From: Alphaproteobacteria bacterium UBA2903 | Lineage (GTDB): Bacteria; Pseudomonadota; Alphaproteobacteria; CAAGCB01; CAG-977 | Length of the DNA stretch: 16,145 bases | NCBI GenBank assembly: GCA_002349565.1 | Contig: DEDN01000016.1 | Location: 101,052-117,196, forward strand | Reading direction: 5' to 3' | Shown: positions 1 to 6,628 of the stretch, in pieces | Position numbering within the stretch: the first letter of the stretch is position 1 | Layout: each line of letters opens with the position of its first letter | The notes under the pieces: generated by a model | Told to the model about the DNA's origin: nothing | The model's input: the letters and a program-made list of their open reading frames with translations, nothing else | The model's database searches: none | Made by a program: the position numbers and the translations under genes

Positions 1-739
1 CCGTCCGAGCCACAATGCCCGCTTTTGAAACCAGTACAGGCTTCAAGTCTTGTTCAAACGACAGCGTCATTCGGGAAACCGTCGGCACCGCGCACAGCAC
101 CGCTGCCAAAACCGTCAGCGCGCCGATCCACACCTGCCGACAGCCGAACGGAAATTTGTTACCGTACATGGACAGCAGATAAAAAACAGCGGCACCGGCA
201 AAGCCGATAACGGACAGCCGCAGCATTGCCCGATACGCGTTTTTGGTCATTTGGTCACGGACGTCTTCCGTTGCCGGATATTCAACGGTCAAGCATCCGA
301 CCGTTTGTCCCAAAGCGTTGACAACGGGTGTTCCGACAATTTCCGTCCGCGTTCCCGTTTCCCAAAAAAACGCTCCGCCCGCTTTGCATTTTTCACGCCG
401 TTCGAACGGAACTTCCGTTCCGACGGCGGCGTCTTTCGATCCGTACAGCACTTTGCCCGACGCCGTTTCGAAAACGGAAACCGCCGCGTCCCGTCCCAGC
501 TTTTCGGCATATCCTTCCACCAAAGGCTGCAGACGTTCCGTTTGCTGCAGCGCCGTTCCCGCGTCCAGCCGCGCCTGAACCGCTCCGCGCAAATCGGTCA
601 GCACCGCGCGCACGCCCGAATCGCGCAGTTCGACAGCCGCCTCGTCGTATGCCGTATAGACATGCCCGACAAAGGCAAACGCCGCCACACTCCACAAAAA
701 ACCGATCAAAACGGTTCCGGAAACCGATATAACGCGCAT
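1..739 (-). CDS. Multi-pass membrane sensor-like protein, N-terminal part (runs off the left edge)
   Basis: An uninterrupted reading frame starts with ATG at 739 and stays open to base 1, giving 246 residues with no stop in the window. The start is supported by AAGGA about 9 nt upstream. Predicted layout: membrane segment at about residues 8-26, an extracytoplasmic region at about 27-168, then membrane segments at about 172-190 and 203-221, after which a second loop begins. The first loop has a stretch at about 86-110 (SVFETASGKVLYGSKDAAVG) that resembles the sheet of a Cache/PAS-like sensor, where a residue marker for ligand state is often set. The output domain lies outside the window, so a histidine kinase, cyclase, phosphatase or chemoreceptor are all possible. 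It lies 57 nt after batD on the same strand with no terminator between them, so co-transcription is likely. The family assignment is tentative; the frame itself is clear. Confidence 0.75.
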   Translation of the reverse strand, partial: MRVISVSGTVLIGFLWSVAAFAFVGHVYTAYDEAAVELRDSGVRAVLTDLRGAVQARLDAGTALQQTERLQPLVEGYAEKLGRDAAVSVFETASGKVLYGSKDAAVGTEVPFERREKCKAGGAFFWETGTRTEIVGTPVVNALGQTVGCLTVEYPATEDVRDQMTKNAYRAMLRLSVIGFAGAAVFYLLSMYGNKFPFGCRQVWIGALTVLAAVLCAVPTVSRMTLSFEQDLKPVLVSKAGIVART

Positions 740-796
740 TGAAAGAAATCCTTTTTTTTATTCTTTATACAAAAGGATGTTTCCGAACGCAAACAA

Positions 797-2536
797 TTAA
801 GTCGGATACAGCGGCGGCACGGGAACGGATTTTTCCCCCGCGGCGGATCTGCGGTAAGCTTTGGTGTTTTTAAACGCCGCCCACAGGGATTTTCCGCTCC
901 ATTCGACAGGGGCGGGCGCGTACAAAACGGTATTGAGCGCATCAATCTGCCCCGCGAAAACCGCATCTCCGAACCTGTCCGCAATTCCCGACAAGGTTAG
1001 CGGCGGGTTGTTTTCCCAATACAGGGCAGCAACTTGCAGCAGGGAAATGCGGGCGGCAACGGCATCGTTTGCGGCACAAGCCTGCTTCAGCGCGTTTTCG
1101 GCGTTGCGGCGGGGCAGAACGGTTTGCCGCACCTCGGCTTTTCGCACCCGCACAAAGGCGAAACGGCTGACAATCAGCCAAACCAAAGTCATCAGCCCCG
1201 CACCCGCCAGCATGCCCGCAAAAAACAAACGGTAATCAAGCGCGATGTCTTGACGGACGGGCAAAGGGGCAACGGCGTTTTGCGGCGGCGCAGGTTCGGC
1301 GGCAGGCGCGGCGGCTGTTGCGGAAAAGGACGTTTTTTCAGCGGGGGCGGTTCCCGTTACTTTTATCGTTTTGGATGGCAAAACGGCTGTTTTCGGCGTT
1401 TGCGTTTTTATGTCGAACCATTGCAATTCCATCGCGGGCAAAACGATTTCACCCGTTTTTGTCGGCATAAACACGATTTGGCGGGTTTTCACGCCGATAA
1501 CGCCCTTTTCGTCAAACAGATTCTTGGAATCCGCCTGTCCGGGATAAAGTTTGTACCCCTCGCCCGCAGGGAAAATCGGGTCGGGAATTTGCGTGGCAAG
1601 CACACCGTTCGCCGCAACCGACACGGTGCGCGTTACCGCTTCGCCCAAAGCGACTTCGGCGGCGGCGGACGTTTCTTCGGCAATCTCGACATTTGAAGCG
1701 GGCAGCCAGTTTTCCCCTACGGCTGCGGGTTTCGGGCGAACGTCCAAAACGGCGTCACCCGCCCGAACGGCAATGTTTTTCTGCCCGAACAACCCCGACA
1801 AAGGACTGTGAAATCCGAAAAAATCCGTATCCCGATCGGCATCGGGATCGCTGACGATGCCCTGAAAGCGAGGCGCGGTCAAAGCAATTTTGCCGCTTTT
1901 TTGGGGGAACAGCAAAAAACGGTATTCCAAAACATTGTACGGCACTTCGTCAATCAGCGTTTTCGACCGCCGCATATCGCCCCATTGTTCAACGGAAACC
2001 CCGTCCGCCGCAGGCGGAGTCAGCCCCCCGTCCAGCAAAACCGTATCTTCGCCGGTGTAAAGTCTGACCGTGTAAACGACCTGCTGCGCAACAAAAGGCT
2101 TTTCGTCGGACAAAGCGGCGCGCAGGAAAACCTTTGCCCGCGCAGCTTGCTTTTGCGCGGGGGTCGCCGAAGCGGGCAGCGCCGTTCCCGCGGGAACGAC
2201 AGTCAGCGTCGCGGGCGAAGTGTGTTCTTTTCCCGCATAAATCGCCGGCAGGACAACCGTTCCCGTCTTTTTGGGAATCAGCGTCAAAATGTTTTCGTTG
2301 TACTTTTCGGCTTTGCCGTTGACAATGCTGGTTTTATAGCTTTTGCGCTGACCGACGACGGTAAAGTCTTTGTTCAAAACGGAAACGTCGGGCTGTTCCG
2401 CGTCGCCGTTTTGACGCAAATACAGCTGAAAGCTTTCGCCTTCGGGCATCGTCGTGCGGCTGACCGTCGCTTTGAAATCCGCAAACGCGGGCGCGGAAAA
2501 GAAAATCAAACAAAAGAATAAAAACAGTTTTTTCAT
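797..2536 (-). CDS. batD: BatD-like protein (aerotolerance operon)
   Basis: 579 residues, close to the usual BatD length. It begins with a signal peptide (about 1-19, ending APAFA), then has a long periplasmic region of beta-rich domains to about 400, an Ala/Pro-rich linker, one membrane segment at about 437-457, and a cytoplasmic tail with a helical region containing ALYWENNPPLTLSGIADRFG. This is the BatD plan: a large extracytoplasmic oxygen-tolerance domain anchored by a single C-terminal helix. BatD acts with VWA proteins BatA and BatB at the inner membrane; its molecular role is not settled in any species, and proposals concern envelope stress or protein maturation. The ATG overlaps the preceding gene's stop as TAATG and has AAGGA upstream, so translation is probably coupled. 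Confidence 0.85.
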   Translation of the reverse strand: MKKLFLFFCLIFFSAPAFADFKATVSRTTMPEGESFQLYLRQNGDAEQPDVSVLNKDFTVVGQRKSYKTSIVNGKAEKYNENILTLIPKKTGTVVLPAIYAGKEHTSPATLTVVPAGTALPASATPAQKQAARAKVFLRAALSDEKPFVAQQVVYTVRLYTGEDTVLLDGGLTPPAADGVSVEQWGDMRRSKTLIDEVPYNVLEYRFLLFPQKSGKIALTAPRFQGIVSDPDADRDTDFFGFHSPLSGLFGQKNIAVRAGDAVLDVRPKPAAVGENWLPASNVEIAEETSAAAEVALGEAVTRTVSVAANGVLATQIPDPIFPAGEGYKLYPGQADSKNLFDEKGVIGVKTRQIVFMPTKTGEIVLPAMELQWFDIKTQTPKTAVLPSKTIKVTGTAPAEKTSFSATAAAPAAEPAPPQNAVAPLPVRQDIALDYRLFFAGMLAGAGLMTLVWLIVSRFAFVRVRKAEVRQTVLPRRNAENALKQACAANDAVAARISLLQVAALYWENNPPLTLSGIADRFGDAVFAGQIDALNTVLYAPAPVEWSGKSLWAAFKNTKAYRRSAAGEKSVPVPPLYPT

Positions 2537-4323
2537 TATCTTGTCCTTCTGTTCAAATTATGGCGGCGGATGCGCTCGCGCAGCAGTCCCGACGGATCGT
2601 CGTCAATCACGGACAGCCATTGCCGCTGTTCCTGTTTGGCTTTTTCTTCGCGCTGCTCCGCGGCGGATCGGGGAACGTTTTGTTTTTCGCCGTCGGGCTG
2701 TTTGCCGGTTTCGCGCCGTTCGGCGGGTTGTTCTTTTTCTTCGCCGTTCGATCCTTGCCGCTGTTGCGTCTGCTGTTGGCGGGACCGGTCTTGCCGCCGC
2801 TGTTCCTGTTTTTGTTCGCCCGATTGCGGCTGAGCCTGCTCCTGTTGTTCTTGCTGCTGATTTCGCTGCCCGTTTTGTTGCTGCTGTTGATTTTGCGGGG
2901 AATTTTGAGCTTGGTTTTGCTGCTGTTGCTCCGACTGTTTCTGCCCGTTCTGCTGCTGATTCTGTTGCTGATTTTGCTGTTGCTTCTGTTGTTGCTGTTT
3001 TTGCTGTTGTTCCAGATATTTTTTGTTGAACGCCGCGTCCGCATGGGTCGGATCTTGTTTCAAAACGGCGTCGTACGTCTTGATCGCATCCTGAATTTTT
3101 CCCGCGTGCGCCAATGCGTTGCCCGCGTTGTACAGTTCCTCGATTCCGCCGCTTTGTGTAAAAGAATCCAAAGCGGCTTGGTAATCGCCCAATCTGTACT
3201 GCGCCGCGCCTTTCCAGTCGGAATCGGCGAACACGTCGGCATTTTCGGGCTTTTCCCCCGCCGTTATGCGCGCGGCGGCTTTGTAATCGTCGCGCTGCCA
3301 AAAATCCGTCCATCCCGCAAAAGCGTTCGCGGGCAGCAGGCTGAAAATCAAAACGCCCAGCCACCCGCGGCGAAATCCGAACGCCATAAATGGCAAAATC
3401 AGCGCGGCGGCATATGCCCCCAAATCTTTCCACGCGTCGGCTTTGATTTTGCCGTCGGACAGTCCAGACGCGCCGTCCGCTTTGATTTCCGCCAAAGCAT
3501 CGATATCGGCTTCGTCCAGCGAAAGCGCACGGTACACGCCGCCGCCCGCATGCGCGGCGCGTTTCAATTCCTTTTCGGGCAAAGTCGACAAAACCGCCTG
3601 TCCGTTGACGGTCGCAAAACTGCCGTTTGCCAGCTGAACGGGCGCGCCTTCCTGCGTGCCGACGCCCAAAACGGAAACGGTAAAGCCGCTTTTTTTCAAC
3701 GCTTCAGCCGCTTTGACGGCTTGAGCATCGCCATACGCCCCCAGAACGATGACTTGCCCTTTGGCGGCTTTCGCCTGACGCAGCAAAGCCCCCGCCTGTT
3801 CCAAAGCGGCGGCAAGCTTCGGAACGCCCCCGTCCGTCAGACCGACTTTCACGGTCGGCAGGATGTTTTCAATCATTTTGACATCGGGCGTCAAAGGCAC
3901 GGCGGTAAACGGCGTTTGCGCATACAAAATCAGCGCGCTTTGATTGCCCGCGTTCCGTTTCAGCAAATCGTACAGTTTGAACACCGCGCGCTCCATGCGC
4001 GACGGCTTCAAATCCTGCGCCCCCATCAGGGACGAAATATCCAGCGCGTAAACGATGTCCGCGCCTTTTTTAAAGGTCGGCTGAGGCAGCTTTTCCAGCG
4101 CGGGACCCGTCAGCGCGAAAATCGCCAGCCCCCAGCAGACGATCAGCAAAAACAGGGGTAAAAACAAACTGCGGGGCTGGGTCTTTATCAGCAAAGCTTT
4201 CAGCAACGGCGCGTCGCAAATTCTGCGCCAAGCCCCTCCGCCCGTTTGCGTAAAACGGACAATCAGCGGGACAAGGACGAAAACAATCGCGGCAACAGCC
4301 CATTCGGGGCGCAAAAAGTGCAT
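2536..4323 (-). CDS. batB: BatB/BatC fusion: membrane VWA domain plus TPR and Gln-rich tail
   Basis: 595 residues. Membrane segments lie at about 8-23, 52-72 and 303-333, with a von Willebrand A-like domain at about 87-290 between them. A TPR region follows at about 366-436 (two or more repeats around YRLGDYQAALDSF and AGKIQDAIKTYDAVLKQDP), then a Gln/Asn-rich tract at 438-525 and a charged end with QWLSVIDDDPSGLLRERI, which matches the QWL-x-x-x-x-DDPxGLLR ending typical of BatB/BatC proteins. The VWA metal site looks degraded: the DxSxS motif reads DISSL (D95, S97, L99), and the later Thr and Asp positions are not recognisable (GAYGDA where a DG is expected). The start is 3 nt after batA with a strong AAGGGGG. 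It is probably an inner-membrane partner of BatA and BatD. Confidence 0.85.
   Translation of the reverse strand: MHFLRPEWAVAAIVFVLVPLIVRFTQTGGGAWRRICDAPLLKALLIKTQPRSLFLPLFLLIVCWGLAIFALTGPALEKLPQPTFKKGADIVYALDISSLMGAQDLKPSRMERAVFKLYDLLKRNAGNQSALILYAQTPFTAVPLTPDVKMIENILPTVKVGLTDGGVPKLAAALEQAGALLRQAKAAKGQVIVLGAYGDAQAVKAAEALKKSGFTVSVLGVGTQEGAPVQLANGSFATVNGQAVLSTLPEKELKRAAHAGGGVYRALSLDEADIDALAEIKADGASGLSDGKIKADAWKDLGAYAAALILPFMAFGFRRGWLGVLIFSLLPANAFAGWTDFWQRDDYKAAARITAGEKPENADVFADSDWKGAAQYRLGDYQAALDSFTQSGGIEELYNAGNALAHAGKIQDAIKTYDAVLKQDPTHADAAFNKKYLEQQQKQQQQKQQQNQQQNQQQNGQKQSEQQQQNQAQNSPQNQQQQQNGQRNQQQEQQEQAQPQSGEQKQEQRRQDRSRQQQTQQRQGSNGEEKEQPAERRETGKQPDGEKQNVPRSAAEQREEKAKQEQRQWLSVIDDDPSGLLRERIRRHNLNRRTR
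2749..3012 (-). repeat. CAG/CAA-rich low-complexity tract encoding poly-Gln/Asn
   Basis: Residues 438-525 of the BatB/C protein consist mostly of Gln with interspersed Asn, Lys, Glu and Arg, written in CAG and CAA codons (CTG/TTG runs on the plus strand). Low-complexity Gln-rich linkers occur in many BatB/BatC tails, but this one is long at almost 90 residues. The DNA is quasi-repetitive and is a likely place for replication slippage and length variation between strains. It also produces long meaningless open frames on the opposite strand. Confidence 0.9.
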
Positions 4324-4326
4324 GGC

Positions 4327-5319
4327 TCACCCCCTTTTGACCAAAAACGACAGCGCGCCCAAAACGCTGAGCGCAAACGCGGCGGCAAGCGGAATGTAAA
4401 ACAGTTCTTTGACGGGACGAACGAACACCGCGTCGTTTTTCACGGGTTCCAAAGCGTTGATGTCGTCGTAAATGTCCACCAGTTCCGCCGTGTTTTTGGC
4501 GCGGAAATATCTGCCGCCCGTCATTTGCGCGATTTGCTTCAGCGTTTCTTCGTCGATTTCGTCGCCGCGCGGCATCTGCATCATTCCGAACAGCCCCGCC
4601 ATCGCAACCGTGTCCGAACCCGCGCCGACGGTGTACACTTTCACGCCCGCTTTTTTGGCGATTTCAGCGGCTTCCAAAGGTTTCATCACCCCCGCGTTCG
4701 CCACGCCGTCGGACAACAAAACAACGACTTTGCTTTTTGCCGGCAAATCAACCATGTTTTTCAGCGCCAGCCCCAAAGCGTCGCCGATTGCCGTTTGCCG
4801 TCCCGCCATGCCGACATCCGCTTCCGCCAGCAAAGTCGAAACCGTTTGCAAATCATAGGTCAGCGGAGCATACAGATACGCGCGTTCGCCGAACAAAATC
4901 ACACCGACGCGGTCGCCTTCGCGCTTTTTCAAAAAATGCCGCGCCACCGCTTGCACGGCATCCCAGCGGCGAACGGGCGAATTGTTCAGCATAAAATCGG
5001 GTTCAGCCATTGATCCCGACACATCCAAAGCCAGCATCAAATTCCGTCCCTCGGATTCGATTTTTTGCGCTTCGCCCGCCCATTGGGGACGCGCGGCGGC
5101 GCAAACAACCAAAGCCCATACAGCCAACGCCAAAACACGGCGGACGGACGTCCCGCCCAACACGGCAAAAGCGCGCCTGCGGGGCAGAGTTTTCAAATCG
5201 TCGAAAAACGGCACTTTCAAAGCTTCGTCGTTTTTCGAATCCGCACGCGGCAGCAACGCGCGCATCAGCAAAGGCACGGGCAGCAGCAAAAACATCAGCG
5301 GAACGACGAAACGGAACAT
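4327..5319 (-). CDS. batA: BatA-like membrane VWA-domain protein
   Basis: 330 residues, the usual BatA length. Two N-terminal membrane segments (about 5-23 and 60-76) precede a VWA domain at about 92-290, and one C-terminal helix lies at about 307-326. The metal-ion-dependent adhesion site is complete: DVSGS (D99, S101, S103), a Thr in GRQTAIGDAL (T176) and an Asp in LLSDG (D204). The domain therefore should bind a divalent metal and a partner protein. In Bat operons BatA works with BatB, BatC and BatD at the inner membrane and is usually linked to a MoxR AAA+ ATPase. Here it is the first gene of the minus-strand unit. The ATG has GAGGG 7 nt upstream and a promoter candidate about 30 nt further up. 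No MoxR or DUF58 gene lies next to it. Confidence 0.9.
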   Translation of the reverse strand: MFRFVVPLMFLLLPVPLLMRALLPRADSKNDEALKVPFFDDLKTLPRRRAFAVLGGTSVRRVLALAVWALVVCAAARPQWAGEAQKIESEGRNLMLALDVSGSMAEPDFMLNNSPVRRWDAVQAVARHFLKKREGDRVGVILFGERAYLYAPLTYDLQTVSTLLAEADVGMAGRQTAIGDALGLALKNMVDLPAKSKVVVLLSDGVANAGVMKPLEAAEIAKKAGVKVYTVGAGSDTVAMAGLFGMMQMPRGDEIDEETLKQIAQMTGGRYFRAKNTAELVDIYDDINALEPVKNDAVFVRPVKELFYIPLAAAFALSVLGALSFLVKRG

Positions 5320-5346
5320 TAGAAACCCTCTTTAATCTTTACGGGT

Positions 5347-5375
5347 AATATAGGAAATCTTGCCCCGTGAAACAA
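5347..5375 (-). promoter_or_regulatory. Candidate sigma-70-type promoter for the bat operon
   Basis: On the minus strand TTGTTT (5375-5370) is separated by exactly 17 nt from TATATT (5352-5347), about 28 nt upstream of the batA ATG. The -10 box matches five of six consensus positions, while the -35 box matches only its TTG. A short dyad (ACGGG/CCCGT, 5341-5345 and 5364-5368) brackets the -10 region and could be an operator, though arms of 5 bp are weak evidence. This is the only good pair I see in the 150-bp divergent spacer. Confidence 0.4.
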
Positions 5376-5469
5376 GCCCGCTTTCCGCCGCGGTCATAAA
5401 ATTCTGGACAATCGGAGGTTTATGGCTCAAAATGCACCGTAAAGCTGTTTTACATCAAAGAGGTTTGAA

Positions 5470-6060
5470 ATGCAGGACTTTCGCGCCGGAAACGCTGCGG
5501 GTATGCAGGATTATCAGGCAAAAATCCGTACATTGGACGATGTTCCCGCCCGCTACCGGAATTTGCCGAATTTCGAAGCGCTGACGAACGACCCCGCGCA
5601 CGGCGGGCATCCCGAACCCAAAATCATCCGCGAAGCCATGTCCGCCGCGCAAGCCGAACTGGACGGCAGGCTCAAAGCCCCCGTTTCCCGTCCGACCGAG
5701 GGCTATATCGATTTTTACGACGGCGAAGGACATCCGATTGATGTCAAAACGCCTTTGTCGCCCTGCAAAACGGACAAATGGGAATTTGACGCCCCGCGCA
5801 ACGCGGAAACGATCCTGCGCCAGCTGGACAAGGATTACCCCAACAAACTGACAGGGGAAAACGAACCCGTCCGCGTTTTGCTGGACACGACGTATATGAA
5901 GCCTGCGGATTATGCCGCTTTACGGCACGAATTGAACAAACGCACCAAGGAAGACCGTTCGATTTTGAACAACATCGTCGAAGTCAGCGTCGATCTGGGC
6001 GTCAAAAGCAGAAACAATCCCGCTTTGACCAAAGCCCTGTTGTCCGCGCGGAGCCGTTGA
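5470..6060 (+). CDS. Unrecognised protein with PD-(D/E)XK nuclease-like motif, possible toxin
   Basis: 196 residues, no signal peptide and no membrane segment. I do not recognise the family. Residues 49-100 have the shape of a PD-(D/E)XK nuclease core: a helix with acidic residues (E49, E55), then GYIDFYDGEGHPIDVKTPLS, giving D81-x9-D91-x-K93 across two adjacent strands. A further strand, VRVLLDTTYM (134-143), and a helix follow. Similar layouts occur in C-terminal nuclease domains of polymorphic toxins, but the match is by pattern only and could be chance. The start has GAGG about 7 nt upstream. The next gene, a lipoprotein, begins 2 nt after its stop. An in-frame ATG at 5422 with GGAGG upstream is cut off by a TAA after six codons, so a longer ancestral start is possible. 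Confidence 0.7.
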   Translation: MQDFRAGNAAGMQDYQAKIRTLDDVPARYRNLPNFEALTNDPAHGGHPEPKIIREAMSAAQAELDGRLKAPVSRPTEGYIDFYDGEGHPIDVKTPLSPCKTDKWEFDAPRNAETILRQLDKDYPNKLTGENEPVRVLLDTTYMKPADYAALRHELNKRTKEDRSILNNIVEVSVDLGVKSRNNPALTKALLSARSR

Positions 6061-6062
6061 AT

Positions 6063-6596
6063 ATGTTGAAAAAGCTTGCCCTTTTTACTGTTCTGGCGCT
6101 GACGCCCGCCTGCGTTCTGCTGCCCGATTTTTCCCCGATTCCGCAGGACAGAAACGATGTTGACAAAGGACGCGCCGCTTTCGAAACGGCGAACTACGCG
6201 CTGGCTTTGGAATACTTGGTCCCCTGCGCCGAAAAGGGCGACGTCGATGCGCAATACGTTGTCGGTCTGATTTATCTGTACGGTTTGACGGGGGAAAGAA
6301 ATTATTTTCTGGCGCAAAAATATCTGACCATGGCGGCAAACGAAAACCATTACGCGGCGCAGGAATTGCTGGCGTTTATGTACAGCGACCCGTACCGTCC
6401 GCTGTACAATCCGATTGACGCCTACCATTGGTTCAAGATTGTTTCCGCGCGCAATCCCGCGTATCAATCCAATCTGGACGATTTGCGCTGGACTTTGAAA
6501 TCGCGCGGTCTGCTGGAAAAGGCAAACGCCATGGCAGCCCCGCGAAACAACCGCTATCACGGTGTTGACTACAACAGCCTGTTTTTATTCCGTTAA
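6063..6596 (+). CDS. Sel1-repeat lipoprotein
   Basis: 177 residues from ATG 6063, chosen over a TTG at 6057 because it gives a clean signal peptide (MLKKLALFTVLALTPAC) and has GGAG 9 nt upstream. The lipobox LTPAC puts the lipidated Cys at 17. The mature part contains Sel1/TPR-like helical hairpins at about 35-72 (AFETANYALALEYLVPCAEKG, then DAQYVVGLIYLYG), 80-110 and 117-130. Sel1 repeats bind peptides or proteins, so it is most likely an envelope-anchored scaffold or adaptor. Its start is 2 nt after the nuclease-like gene, which points to joint expression. Some Sel1 lipoproteins act as immunity proteins to secreted effectors; that role here would be speculation. It is followed after 32 nt by ettA with no terminator visible. 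Confidence 0.8.
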   Translation: MLKKLALFTVLALTPACVLLPDFSPIPQDRNDVDKGRAAFETANYALALEYLVPCAEKGDVDAQYVVGLIYLYGLTGERNYFLAQKYLTMAANENHYAAQELLAFMYSDPYRPLYNPIDAYHWFKIVSARNPAYQSNLDDLRWTLKSRGLLEKANAMAAPRNNRYHGVDYNSLFLFR

Positions 6597-6628
6597 CCAG
6601 TTCACTCCACGACTTCAAAGGAAATATT

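Noticed and set aside
50..742. 230-codon open frame on the plus strand at the left edge
   Set aside because: The opposite strand carries a continuous frame to the window edge with membrane helices, a Shine-Dalgarno and operon context, while this frame is Arg/Gln-rich shadow sequence.
2560..4161. 533-codon open frame on the plus strand
   Set aside because: It lies antisense to the BatB/C gene, is made of leucine/arginine low complexity from the CAG-rich tract, and has no family features. Codon bias of the real gene removes stops from this frame.
6057..6062. TTG start for the Sel1 lipoprotein at 6057
   Set aside because: It adds only two residues before a good ATG with a signal peptide starting at once, and spacing to GGAG is better for 6063.
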